A stretch of 64,000 nucleotides of DNA from Streptomyces sp. WM6378 (GTDB taxonomy: Bacteria > Actinomycetota > Actinomycetes > Streptomycetales > Streptomycetaceae). The DNA is taken from assembly GCF_001279695.1 (NCBI RefSeq), contig NZ_LGDD01000306.1, forward strand, positions 186,001 to 250,000. The letters run 5' to 3'. Below are positions 41,183-49,432 of this stretch, one piece after another; the first letter of the stretch is position 1, and every line of letters starts with the position of its first letter. The notes under the pieces were generated by a model. The model saw only the letters and a program-made list of their open reading frames with translations. It was not told where the DNA came from and made no database searches. Made by a program: the position numbers and the translations under genes.

Positions 41183-42310
41183 GTGCTCAGCACGCTCGAA
41201 CACCCCACGACCACCCACCACGACCACCCCGCCGAGGCCCCGCTCGCCGGCGTCCTCGACCTCACCGGCGGACAGGGCCGCATCCGGACCGCCGGATACG
41301 CCCCCGCCCCGGGCGACGTAAAGATCCCGCCCGCCCTCATCCATCAACTCGCCCTGCGGAGCGGCGACTTCATCGAATGCGAGGGCCCGAAGCCCGAGCG
41401 CGTCGTACGGGTCAACGGCCGGCCCGTCGAGGCGCTGCGCCGCCGGCCGCACTTCGCCGACCTCACCCCGCTGCACCCGCGCGAGCGGCTGCGTCTGGAG
41501 ACCCGGCCCGACCGGCTCGCCGGCCGCGTCGTCGACCTCGTCGCACCCGTCGGCAAGGGCCAGCGCGGTCTGATCGTCGCCCCGCCGAAGACCGGAAAGA
41601 CCGTCCTGCTCAAGGAGTTGGCCCAGGCGATCGCCCACAATCACCCCGAGTGCCATCTGATGGTCGTCCTCGTCGACGAGCGGCCCGAAGAAGTCACCGA
41701 CATGCGGCGCTCGGTCCACGGCGAGGTGCTCGCCTCCACCTTCGACCGGCCGCCCAAGGAGCACATCGCGCTCGCCGAACTCGCCGTCGAACGCGCCAAG
41801 CGCCTGGTCGAGCAGGGCCGCGACGTCGTCGTACTCCTCGATTCGCTGACCCGGCTGTGCCGCGCCCACAACAACGCGGCCGGCCCCGGCGGACGCACCC
41901 TCAGCGGCGGGGTCGACGCGGCCGCGCTGCAGGGCCCCAAGCGGCTGTTCGGCGCCGCGCGGCTCACCGAGGAGGCCGGCTCCCTGACGATCCTCGCGAC
42001 TGCCCTGGTGGAGACCGGATCGCGGGGCGACGACTACTTCTTCGAGGAGCTCAAGTCCACCGGCAACATGGAGCTGCGCCTGGCCCGCACCCTCGCCGAC
42101 AAGCGGCTCTTCCCGGCCGTGGACGTCACCCCCTCCGGGACCCGACGCGAGGAACTCCTCCTGAATCCAGGGGAGTTGAGCGCCGCACGCGCACTGCGCC
42201 GGGCGCTGCACCATCAGGACTCCCACGGTGCGCTCGAAGCGCTGCTCGACAGGCTCCGGCAGACGCCCGACAACGCCGCCTTCCTGCGGCAGGTCCGGCT
42301 CACCGCCTGA
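41183..42310 (+). CDS. rho: Short Rho-like transcription termination factor
   Basis: A 375-residue RecA-fold hexameric helicase relative. The cold-shock RNA-binding domain is present (GVLDLTGGQGRIRTAGYAPA then LALRSGDFIECEG), as is the motor: Walker A VAPPKTGKTVLLK (residues 132-144), VVLVDERPEEVTDMRRSVHG, Walker B DVVVLLDSLTRLCRAHNNAA, and RRLFPAVD-like DKRLFPAVDVTPSGTRREEL. It lacks the N-terminal helix bundle and the long Arg/Asp-rich insert of normal actinobacterial Rho (about 600-700 residues), so it is a compact paralogue. GTG start; the sequence before it (GAAGGGACCCTCCT) gives only a moderate ribosome site. It is monocistronic. Whether it terminates transcription or does something else is open. 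Confidence 0.9.
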   Translation: MLSTLEHPTTTHHDHPAEAPLAGVLDLTGGQGRIRTAGYAPAPGDVKIPPALIHQLALRSGDFIECEGPKPERVVRVNGRPVEALRRRPHFADLTPLHPRERLRLETRPDRLAGRVVDLVAPVGKGQRGLIVAPPKTGKTVLLKELAQAIAHNHPECHLMVVLVDERPEEVTDMRRSVHGEVLASTFDRPPKEHIALAELAVERAKRLVEQGRDVVVLLDSLTRLCRAHNNAAGPGGRTLSGGVDAAALQGPKRLFGAARLTEEAGSLTILATALVETGSRGDDYFFEELKSTGNMELRLARTLADKRLFPAVDVTPSGTRREELLLNPGELSAARALRRALHHQDSHGALEALLDRLRQTPDNAAFLRQVRLTA

Positions 42311-42437
42311 AGCCGCCCGGACGACGGAGCGGGAACCCCGCGACCGACGGTATGGCGACGAACTCGGCCGGATCCGTCCGGGCACGCTTCATCGCCCGGC
42401 GACGCGGCCCGCGCGGCCGTCGCTCACCGGGGGACCC

Positions 42438-42638
42438 TCAGGGGAGCAGCTTGTCGAGGGCGGCGGGACCCTCCGCGGCCAGCTTGCGCTCGGCCCAGGC
42501 CAGGTTCTGCGGGGTGATGTCCCGACCGGACGCGAGCACGAGGTCCTCGGCGGTGACCTCGCCCCCGGATCCCGTGTGCAGCAGGGCATCGGGGGTCACG
42601 GTGTCGCGCTGCGGACTGGAATCGGACTGGTCGCTCAT
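42438..42638 (-). CDS. Small hypothetical protein
   Basis: A 66-residue soluble protein, MSDQSDSSPQRDTVTPDALL then HTGSGGEVTAEDLVLASGRD and ITPQNLAWAERKLAAEGPAA. The N-terminal half is polar and probably disordered, the C-terminal half helical. GGAGG four bases before the ATG is excellent. Similar small proteins with a 'LASGRDITP.NLAWAERKLA' core are familiar from Streptomyces genomes, but no function is known to me. It lies convergent to the Rho-like gene and about 110 bases before the CBS gene end on the same strand. Confidence 0.72.
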   Translation of the reverse strand: MSDQSDSSPQRDTVTPDALLHTGSGGEVTAEDLVLASGRDITPQNLAWAERKLAAEGPAALDKLLP

Positions 42639-42748
42639 GCCGCCTCCTACGTCTCTTCGGTAATGCACCATTCTCGCCCCCGCCTACCCGGACCGCATCC
42701 GGCCACACGGCCCGTCCGCACCGCGGTGGGGAAGCCCTCGCAATCGCC

Positions 42749-43168
42749 TCAGGGGGCCGCGTAGACCCGGCCCGCGTACGACGAGAAGGCCTCCGCGGTG
42801 AGCTTCCGGGCCAGGTCCGCCTCGGTGATCATGCCGACCGGCGTGCCGTCCTCGACCACCACGATCCGCCGGATCCGCGCCTCGCCCATCGCCTTGACCG
42901 CCAGAGTGGCGTCGGCGCCCGCGTCGACCGTGTGCACCCCGCCCTCGGCGAGCTCGCCCGCGGTCACCCGCGAGGCGTCCTTCCCGGCGGCGAGCGCCTT
43001 CACGACGATGTCCCGGTCGGTCACGATTCCGGCCAGCTCGCCGTCGCTGCCCTTGACCGGCAGCGCGCCGATCTCGTGGTCGCGCATCAACTGGGCGGCC
43101 CGGTCGAGGGTTTCGGAAGCCGGGACGCAGCGGACGTCCGGGGTCATCAGGTCACGGGCAGTGGTCAC
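42749..43168 (-). CDS. CBS-domain pair protein
   Basis: A 139-residue protein of two CBS motifs: ARDLMTPDVRCVPASETLDR ... IGALPVKGSDGELAGIVTDR and ITEADLARKL preceded by VHTVDAGADATLAVKAM and RRIVVVEDGTPVGM. It would bind an adenosine nucleotide between the two units; the partner it regulates is not fused. GTG at 43168 is chosen because GGAGG lies five bases before it. It is divergent from the acyl-CoA dehydrogenase gene, with a KstR-like palindrome between them. Confidence 0.88.
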   Translation of the reverse strand: MTTARDLMTPDVRCVPASETLDRAAQLMRDHEIGALPVKGSDGELAGIVTDRDIVVKALAAGKDASRVTAGELAEGGVHTVDAGADATLAVKAMGEARIRRIVVVEDGTPVGMITEADLARKLTAEAFSSYAGRVYAAP

Positions 43169-43339
43169 GAGGGCCTCCGGTGAAGGGTGCGAAAGGCGTA
43201 CGGATTCGACGCACACGCCTCGGCCATGCTCACCGGGCACACGGCCCCGGGCGACCGCTCGGCGCCGATCGGGTGTCGTGGCACCCGCCGTCCAGCGGGC
43301 GGCGCGCACGAGAGGGCGGCGGCTCCCCTTCCAGATTCT

Positions 43340-43353
43340 TGGAACACGTTCTA
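43340..43353. promoter_or_regulatory. KstR-like operator upstream of the acyl-CoA dehydrogenase gene
   Basis: TGGAACACGTTCTA fits the KstR consensus TNNAACNNGTTNNA at every fixed position. It ends 39 bases before the acyl-CoA dehydrogenase start, where it would block a promoter. Confidence 0.65.
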
Positions 43354-43392
43354 CTGTGTGCGCCGCCGTACCGCGACCGTCCTGGAGGGGCC

Positions 43393-44583
43393 GTGCACCT
43401 CGAATACACGCCTGAGCAGCAGCAGTTGCGCACCGAGCTGCGGACCTACTTCGCCGGCCTGGTGCCGGACAACGTCTACGCCCGGTACGCGGACCCGGCC
43501 GCGCAGAAGCGGTTCTACCGCGAGACCGTACGGCGGCTCGGCGGGGACGGCTGGCTGGGGGTGGGCTGGCCCGAGCAGTACGGCGGGCGCGGGCTCAGCC
43601 CGATGGAGCAGTTCATCTTCTTCGACGAGGCCGCCCAGGCCGGGGTCCCGCTGCCGCTGATGGCGCTGAACACCGTCGGCCCGACGATCATGCAGTTCGG
43701 TACGGACGAGCAGAAGGCGTACTTCCTGCCGAAGATCCTCTCCGGCGAGATCGACTTCGCGATCGGCTACAGCGAGCCGGACGCGGGAACCGACCTCGCG
43801 GCCCTGAAGACGCGCGCGGTGCGCGAGGGCGACGCGGCCACCGGCACCTACACGGTGAACGGGCAGAAGATCTGGACCACGAACGGGGACACCGCCGACT
43901 GGGTCTGGCTCGCCGTCCGCACCGACCGGGACGCCCCCGCGCACAAGGGCATCACCATGCTCCTGGTCCCGACCTCCGACCCCGGCTACAGCTGCACCCT
44001 GATCAACACGCTCGCCTCGCACGACACGACGGCCAGCTATTACGAGAACATCCGGGTCCCCGCGTCGCGCCGGGTCGGCGAGGAGAACAAGGGCTGGCGC
44101 CTGATCACCAACCAGCTCAACCACGAGCGGGTCACCCTGGCCGCCCACGGCACGATGGCGATCCGCGCCCTGCACGACGTCCAGCGCTGGGCGGCCGACA
44201 CCAAGCTCGCCGACGGTCGCCGCGTCATCGACCTCGGCTGGGTCCGCAAGAACCTGGCCCGCACCCACACCCGCCTGGACGCGATGAAACTGCTCAACTG
44301 GCAGATGGTCAACGCCGTCCAGGAAGGCACCCTCACCCCCCAGGACGCCTCCGCCGTCAAGGTGTACGGCTCGGAGGCCCGCAGGGACGCGTACGCCTCC
44401 TTGATGGAGATCGTGGCGGCGGCCGCCCCGATGAAGGAGGGCTCGGCGGGAACCGTGCTGCACGGCGAACTGGAACGCGGCTACCGCTCTGCGGTGATCT
44501 TCACGTTCGGGGGCGGGAACAACGAGATCCAGCGGGAGATCATCGCCTGGATCGGGCTGGGGATGCCCCGGGTGCGGCGGTAG
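43393..44583 (+). CDS. Acyl-CoA dehydrogenase
   Basis: A 396-residue flavoenzyme that introduces a trans-2 double bond into an acyl-CoA. It starts MHLEYTPEQQQLRTELRTYF (GTG read as Met; GGAGGGG five bases before it). FAD- and substrate-binding signatures are FAIGYSEPDAGTDLAALKTR and GTYTVNGQKIWTTNGDTADW; the C-terminal domain contains LITNQLNHERVTLAAHGTMA and FTFGGGNNEIQREIIAWIGL, in which NNEIQREIIA is the usual end of the family. The glutamate catalytic base is not obvious by eye. Members of steroid and lipid catabolic clusters look like this, and a KstR-like operator lies upstream. It stands alone, in front of the MpaB-like gene. Confidence 0.93.
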   Translation: MHLEYTPEQQQLRTELRTYFAGLVPDNVYARYADPAAQKRFYRETVRRLGGDGWLGVGWPEQYGGRGLSPMEQFIFFDEAAQAGVPLPLMALNTVGPTIMQFGTDEQKAYFLPKILSGEIDFAIGYSEPDAGTDLAALKTRAVREGDAATGTYTVNGQKIWTTNGDTADWVWLAVRTDRDAPAHKGITMLLVPTSDPGYSCTLINTLASHDTTASYYENIRVPASRRVGEENKGWRLITNQLNHERVTLAAHGTMAIRALHDVQRWAADTKLADGRRVIDLGWVRKNLARTHTRLDAMKLLNWQMVNAVQEGTLTPQDASAVKVYGSEARRDAYASLMEIVAAAAPMKEGSAGTVLHGELERGYRSAVIFTFGGGNNEIQREIIAWIGLGMPRVRR

Positions 44584-44671
44584 CGGACCCGTATCCCCTC
44601 GCCGAAGGACCGACTAACCTTCTTGTCGTAGCTGCGCCCGGCCCTGAGGGCATGCCCACCGGAGGTGGCGG

Positions 44672-45562
44672 ATGGCGGACGCCGACCCGGGCTACTTCGG
44701 CCCCGAATCGGTCACCTGGCAGGTGCACAGCGACCCCATGATGTGGATCGCGGGGATCCGGGCGCTCTACCTCCAGGCGCTGCACCCGCGCGCCGTGCGG
44801 GGCGTCATGCAGAACTCCGACTTCCGCAAGGACGCCTGGGGACGTCTGATGCGCACCGCCAACTTCGTCGGGACGCTCTCGTACGGCACGAAGGAGGCGG
44901 CCGAGCAGGCGGGCGCCCGGGTCCGGCGCATCCACGCCCTGCTCAAGGCGGACGACCCCGTGACGGGGGAGCGGTTCGGGATCGACGACCCCGAGCTGCT
45001 CCTGTGGGTGCACTGCGCCGAGATCGACAGCTATCTCAGTGTCGCCCGGCGCTCGGGGTTCCGGCTGAGCGACGCCCAGGCCGACCGCTACGTCGGTGAA
45101 CACCGCGTGGACGCCCGCCTGGTCGGGCTCGACCCGGCCGGCGTGCCCGGCACCGTCGCCGAGCTCGCCGCCTACTTCGACTCCGTACGGCCCGGGCTCG
45201 CGGCCACCGCCGACGCGCGGGACGTCGACGACTTCCTGCGGCGGCCGCCCACCCACCCCCTCCTGATCCCGGCGCGCGAGCTCGTCTGGCGGCGCGTGGC
45301 CCACCTCGCCTACGCCTCGCTGCCCCCGTACGCCCACGAGCTCTACGGCCGGCCCGCCCCCGCCGAGCGCACCGTGGACCGCCGGCTGACACTCACCGGA
45401 ACGGCGCTGCGCCGCATCCCCGCGACCGTGCGCTGGCAGCTGCCGCCCCGGCACATCCTGAAGGCGGTGGCCCGGCTCGGACCCGGGTCCCGACCCGCCC
45501 CGTACAAACTCCGCAGACAGGCCGCCATACTGGACGGGCCGGGGAGGGCGCATGGTCAGTGA
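44672..45562 (+). CDS. MpaB-like oxygenase (DUF2236)
   Basis: A 296-residue cytoplasmic protein of the MpaB/Lcp superfamily. The conserved heme-ligand-like segments are WQVHSDPMMWIAGIRALYLQ, ALHPRAVRGVMQNSDFRKDA and LLWVHCAEIDSYLSVARRSG; the tail HILKAVARLGPGSRPAPYKLRR is usual for the family. Relatives oxidatively cleave rubber or prenyl double bonds (Lcp) or the farnesyl chain (MpaB). No signal peptide. Substrate unknown. GGAGGTGG before the ATG is a good ribosome site. It is 18 bases upstream of the protein-kinase gene and may be co-transcribed with it. Confidence 0.87.
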   Translation: MADADPGYFGPESVTWQVHSDPMMWIAGIRALYLQALHPRAVRGVMQNSDFRKDAWGRLMRTANFVGTLSYGTKEAAEQAGARVRRIHALLKADDPVTGERFGIDDPELLLWVHCAEIDSYLSVARRSGFRLSDAQADRYVGEHRVDARLVGLDPAGVPGTVAELAAYFDSVRPGLAATADARDVDDFLRRPPTHPLLIPARELVWRRVAHLAYASLPPYAHELYGRPAPAERTVDRRLTLTGTALRRIPATVRWQLPPRHILKAVARLGPGSRPAPYKLRRQAAILDGPGRAHGQ

Positions 45563-45580
45563 CGGGGGCGGCGGCATCAG

Positions 45581-47770
45581 ATGGCGGACACCAGGCTGAT
45601 CCACGGCCGCTACCGGCTGCTCGACGTGATCGGGCGCGGCGGCATGGGGGAGGTGTGGCGGGCCCGTGACGAATCCCTTGAGCGGCACGTCGCGGTGAAA
45701 CTGCTCAAACCGCCGGCGCCGGGCCACGAGGAGTCGTTCACCCGGGTGCTCAGGGAGCGCTTCCGGCGCGAGGGCCGGGTCGCCGCCGCGCTCCAGCACC
45801 GAGGCGTCACCGTCGTCCACGACTTCGGGGAGTACGAGGGCGGCCTCTACCTCGTCATGGAACTGCTCGAAGGCCGCAACCTGAGCCAGCTCCTGGACGA
45901 CAACAAACAGCATCCGCTGCCGGTGCCGGACGTCGTGGACATCGCCGAACAGGTCGCGGCTGCCCTCGCCTACACCCACCAACAGGGCATCGTCCACCGG
46001 GACCTGAAGCCCGCCAACATCATGCGGCTCGACGACGGCACCGTGAAGATCTGCGACTTCGGCATCGCCCGGCTCGGCGCCGACATCGGCTTCACCAGCC
46101 GGCTCACCGGCACCGGCATCGCCATGGGCACCCCGCACTACATGTCGCCCGAACAGATCGGCGGCGTCGAGGTCGACCACCGCAGCGACCTCTACTCGCT
46201 GGGCTGCGTGCTGTACGAGCTGTGCACCGGCGCGCCGCCGTTCGACCTGGACGACGCCTGGGCGGTGCTCGTCGGCCACCGCGACACCCCGCCCAGGCCG
46301 CCCCGCGAGCACCGCGCCGAACTGCCCGAGTTCCTCGAACGGGCCGTGCTCGGCCTGCTGGCCAAGGAGCCCGGCCAACGCCCCGACGACGCACGGGAGT
46401 TGGGGCGCATGCTGGCCGCTGGACGAGGTGCGCCGCGCCCCCTCGCCGACCCCGTGCCGCTGCCCCCGCGCCACGCGCCCCGGCTCCCGTCCTGGACCAA
46501 GGGGATGACCACCGGCCACAAGGCGACCCGGCTCTTCACCCCGGCCACCCCGCCCGACCCCACTGCGGGCCTCACCGGCGAATGGACCACCCGGCACACC
46601 CCCGCCCCGCGGGAGCCGGACCGGCCGACCCCGCCACCGGAAGTCCTCGCCGACCTGAACGGCCGCCACGAAGCGGCGCTCGAACTCGGCCGACCCGGCC
46701 GCTGGGCAGAGGCGGGCGAGGCACACAGGGCGGTCGCCACCGAGCGCGCCCGGGTGCTCGGGCCCGACCACCCCGACACGCTCTCCAGCCGCTACGAACT
46801 GGGCTTCGCGCTCAGCCGGTCGGGCCACGAGGCCGACGCGCTGCGCGAGTTCGGCAAGGTCGCCGACGGCAGATCCCGCTCGCTCGGGCCCGACCACCCC
46901 CACACCCTCGACGCGCGCGAGGAGACCGCCTACGTCCTCGGCTGCCTCGGCCGTCACTTCGAGGCGCACCGGCTCTACGCAACGGTCCTCGCGGCCCGCG
47001 AACGCACCCGGGGATCCGACGCCCCGGACACCCTGCGCTGCCGGCACAACCTCGCCGTCAGCCTCGGCAGGCTCGGCCGCCTGGAGGACTCCTGCCTGAT
47101 GGCCCAGGAAGTGGCCGCCGCGCGGACCCGGGTGCTGGGTGCGGGACACCCCGACACGCTGGCCACGCGGTACGAAGTGGCGTACGCGCTCGGCCTGCTG
47201 GGGCGCTGGATCGAGGCGCTCGCCACCTGCCGCGAGGTCGCCCGGGGGCGGGCCGCCGCTCTGGGGGCCGACCATCCGGACACCCTCGCGGCCCGCTACG
47301 AGATCGGCGTCAGCCTCGGCCGCCTCGGGCGCAGCCCCGAGGCCCTGGAGCTGTACCGCGCCCTGGTCGAGGACCGGCTGCGGGTCAGCGGCCCCGAGGA
47401 CCCACAGACGCTGCGCGCCCGGCACGGCCTCGGCGTCAACCTCGGGCGGCTCGCCCGCTGGCAGGAGGCCCTCCAGGAGGCGCGCGAGGTGTGCACCCTG
47501 CGCGAGCGGGTGCTCGGCCCCGACCACCCCGACACCCTGATCAGCCGCCGCGAGATCGCCGTGGGCCTGGGCTGGCTGGGCCGCCGGCCCGATGCGCTGG
47601 ACGTCTACCGTCACATCGCCGAATCCCGCGAGCGCACCCTGGGCGCCGCCCACCCCGACACCCTGGCCGCCCGCAACGACGAGGCCCAATGCCTGGAACA
47701 ACTGGGCCGGGCAGCGGAGGCGGTGGAGCTGTACCGCAGGGTGGCGGCTCTGCGGCAGGGTGGCGGCTGA
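45581..47770 (+). CDS. Serine/threonine protein kinase with C-terminal TPR domain
   Basis: A 729-residue soluble kinase. The kinase domain occupies about 10-275: the glycine loop VIGRGGMGEVWRARDE, ATP-binding Lys in VAVKLLK, catalytic IVHRDLKPANIMR, DFG in ICDFGIARLG, and APE-like MSPEQIGG. After a Pro-rich linker (about 285-350), about ten units of a 42-residue TPR variant follow, each containing LGPDHPDTL or a close relative, such as VLGPDHPDTLSSRYELGFAL and RSLGPDHPHTLDAREETAYV. There is no transmembrane helix, so it differs from PknB-type receptors. The TPR part probably binds substrates or partners. The gene follows an MpaB-like oxygenase gene closely. Confidence 0.93.
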   Translation: MADTRLIHGRYRLLDVIGRGGMGEVWRARDESLERHVAVKLLKPPAPGHEESFTRVLRERFRREGRVAAALQHRGVTVVHDFGEYEGGLYLVMELLEGRNLSQLLDDNKQHPLPVPDVVDIAEQVAAALAYTHQQGIVHRDLKPANIMRLDDGTVKICDFGIARLGADIGFTSRLTGTGIAMGTPHYMSPEQIGGVEVDHRSDLYSLGCVLYELCTGAPPFDLDDAWAVLVGHRDTPPRPPREHRAELPEFLERAVLGLLAKEPGQRPDDARELGRMLAAGRGAPRPLADPVPLPPRHAPRLPSWTKGMTTGHKATRLFTPATPPDPTAGLTGEWTTRHTPAPREPDRPTPPPEVLADLNGRHEAALELGRPGRWAEAGEAHRAVATERARVLGPDHPDTLSSRYELGFALSRSGHEADALREFGKVADGRSRSLGPDHPHTLDAREETAYVLGCLGRHFEAHRLYATVLAARERTRGSDAPDTLRCRHNLAVSLGRLGRLEDSCLMAQEVAAARTRVLGAGHPDTLATRYEVAYALGLLGRWIEALATCREVARGRAAALGADHPDTLAARYEIGVSLGRLGRSPEALELYRALVEDRLRVSGPEDPQTLRARHGLGVNLGRLARWQEALQEAREVCTLRERVLGPDHPDTLISRREIAVGLGWLGRRPDALDVYRHIAESRERTLGAAHPDTLAARNDEAQCLEQLGRAAEAVELYRRVAALRQGGG

Positions 47771-47840
47771 GCCTGCGGGAACCGGCGCCGTCCGGCCCGG
47801 GACGGGTTCCCCCGCCGATCATCCCGTGTTACCAAGAGGC

Positions 47841-49406
47841 ATGCCCGCACGCATCGCGTTCGCCCGTGACCTGTACGACGCCGTCATCGTCGGCGGCGGC
47901 CACAACGGCCTGGTCGCCGCCGCCTACCTCGCCCGCGCCGGAAAGTCCGTCCTGGTTCTCGAACGGCTCGGCCGTACCGGCGGTGCCGCCATCTCGACCC
48001 GCCCGTTCGCGGGAGTGGACGCCCGGCTCTCGCGCTACTCCTACCTGGTCTCACTCCTGCCGAAGAAGATCGTCGACGACCTGGGGCTCGACTTCGCGGT
48101 CCGCAAGCGCACCGTGTCCTCGTACACGCCGACCGTCCGCGACGGCCGCCCCGGAGGCCTCCTGGTCGGGGGCGGGCAGGACCGTACCGCCGCGTCCTTC
48201 CGCCAACTGACGGGATCCGACGCCGAGTTCACCGCCTGGCAGGCCTTCTACGAGACCACGCGGCAGGTCGCCGAACGGGTCTTCCCCACCCTCACCGAGC
48301 CCCTGCCCACCCCGGCCGCGCTGCGCGAGCGGGTCGCGGACGACGAGGCGTGGCGGATGCTCTTCGAGGAGCCCATCGGCGTCGCCGTGGAGGACCGCTT
48401 CGCCGACGACCTCGTACGCGGTGTCGTCCTCACCGACGCCCTCATCGGCACCTTCGCCGACGCCCACGACCCCTCGCTCGCCCAGAACCGCTGCTTCCTC
48501 TATCACGTGATCGGCCAGGGCACCGGCGACTGGGACGTTCCCGTCGGCGGCATGGGAGCCCTCACCGACGCGCTCGCCGATGCCGCGCGGGCGGCCGGGG
48601 CGGAGATCGCCACCGGGCACGAGGCGACCGCGATCCGGAGCGACGGCACCGAGGCCGAGGTCTCGTACGCCACGAGCGAGGCGCCCGGCACGGTGGCCGC
48701 CCGCCACGTCCTGGTCAACGCCTCGCCGCAGGCCCTGGCCGAGCTCGTCGGCGACACCCCGCCCGAGCCCGCCGAGGGCGCCCAGCTGAAGGTCAACATG
48801 CTGCTGAAGCGGCTGCCCCGGCTCCGGGACACCGCCGTCGACCCGCGCGAGGCCTTCGCCGGGACCTTCCACGTCGCCGAGGGATACGGCCAGTTGGCGA
48901 CCGCGTACGCCGAGGCCGCGCGCGGCGGGCTGCCCTCGGCGCCGCCCTCGGAGATCTACTGCCACTCCCTGACCGACCCCTCGATCCTGGGTCCCGAACT
49001 GGCGGCCCAGGGCCACCAGACCCTCACCCTGTTCGGCCTGCACACCCCGGCCCGCCTGTTCGCCGGCGACAACGACAAGGCGCGCGAGGCGCTGCTCGCC
49101 GCGACCCTCGCCCAGCTGGACGCCCACCTCGACGAACCCCTCGCCGACTGCCTGGCCCTGGACGCCGACGGCCGCCCCTGCATCGAGGCCAAGACCCCCC
49201 TCGACCTGGAGCGCGACCTGCGGCTGCCCGGCGGCAACATCTTCCACCGCGCCCTCGCCTTCCCGTACGCCGACGACTCGACGGGCCGCTGGGGCGTCGA
49301 AACCGGCCTCGCGAACGTGCTGCTCTGCGGGGCCGGCGCCGTACGCGGCGGCGGTGTGAGCGGCATCCCGGGCCACAACGCGGCGATGGCGGTACTGGGC
49401 CGCTGA
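47841..49406 (+). CDS. FAD-dependent oxidoreductase of the phytoene-desaturase type
   Basis: A 521-residue flavoprotein. The FAD-binding Rossmann motif AVIVGGGHNGLVAAAYLARA is at residues 14-33, followed by GKSVLVLERLGRTGGAAIST. The C-terminal block LLCGAGAVRGGGVSGIPGHN matches the closing region of the CrtI/retinol-saturase-like family. Typical substrates are carotenoids or other unsaturated lipids, but this group (NAD(P)/FAD-dependent amine-oxidase-like) is wide. No carotenoid gene is near. AAGAGG just precedes the ATG. It lies about 70 bases after the kinase gene and may form its own transcript. Confidence 0.88.
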   Translation: MPARIAFARDLYDAVIVGGGHNGLVAAAYLARAGKSVLVLERLGRTGGAAISTRPFAGVDARLSRYSYLVSLLPKKIVDDLGLDFAVRKRTVSSYTPTVRDGRPGGLLVGGGQDRTAASFRQLTGSDAEFTAWQAFYETTRQVAERVFPTLTEPLPTPAALRERVADDEAWRMLFEEPIGVAVEDRFADDLVRGVVLTDALIGTFADAHDPSLAQNRCFLYHVIGQGTGDWDVPVGGMGALTDALADAARAAGAEIATGHEATAIRSDGTEAEVSYATSEAPGTVAARHVLVNASPQALAELVGDTPPEPAEGAQLKVNMLLKRLPRLRDTAVDPREAFAGTFHVAEGYGQLATAYAEAARGGLPSAPPSEIYCHSLTDPSILGPELAAQGHQTLTLFGLHTPARLFAGDNDKAREALLAATLAQLDAHLDEPLADCLALDADGRPCIEAKTPLDLERDLRLPGGNIFHRALAFPYADDSTGRWGVETGLANVLLCGAGAVRGGGVSGIPGHNAAMAVLGR

Positions 49407-49432
49407 TCCTCTCAACCTCCTTGCGGATCAGG

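Noticed and set aside
42360..42430. An inverted repeat after the Rho-like gene (GCGAC...GTCGC) as a terminator
   Set aside because: The arms pair only with a two-base bulge and there is no U-run; not strong enough to list.
44540..47701. A minus-strand frame of over 1000 codons opposite the MpaB-like and kinase genes
   Set aside because: Repetitive Val/Gly/Arg composition mirrors the TPR repeats of the kinase; no start signal and no known domain.
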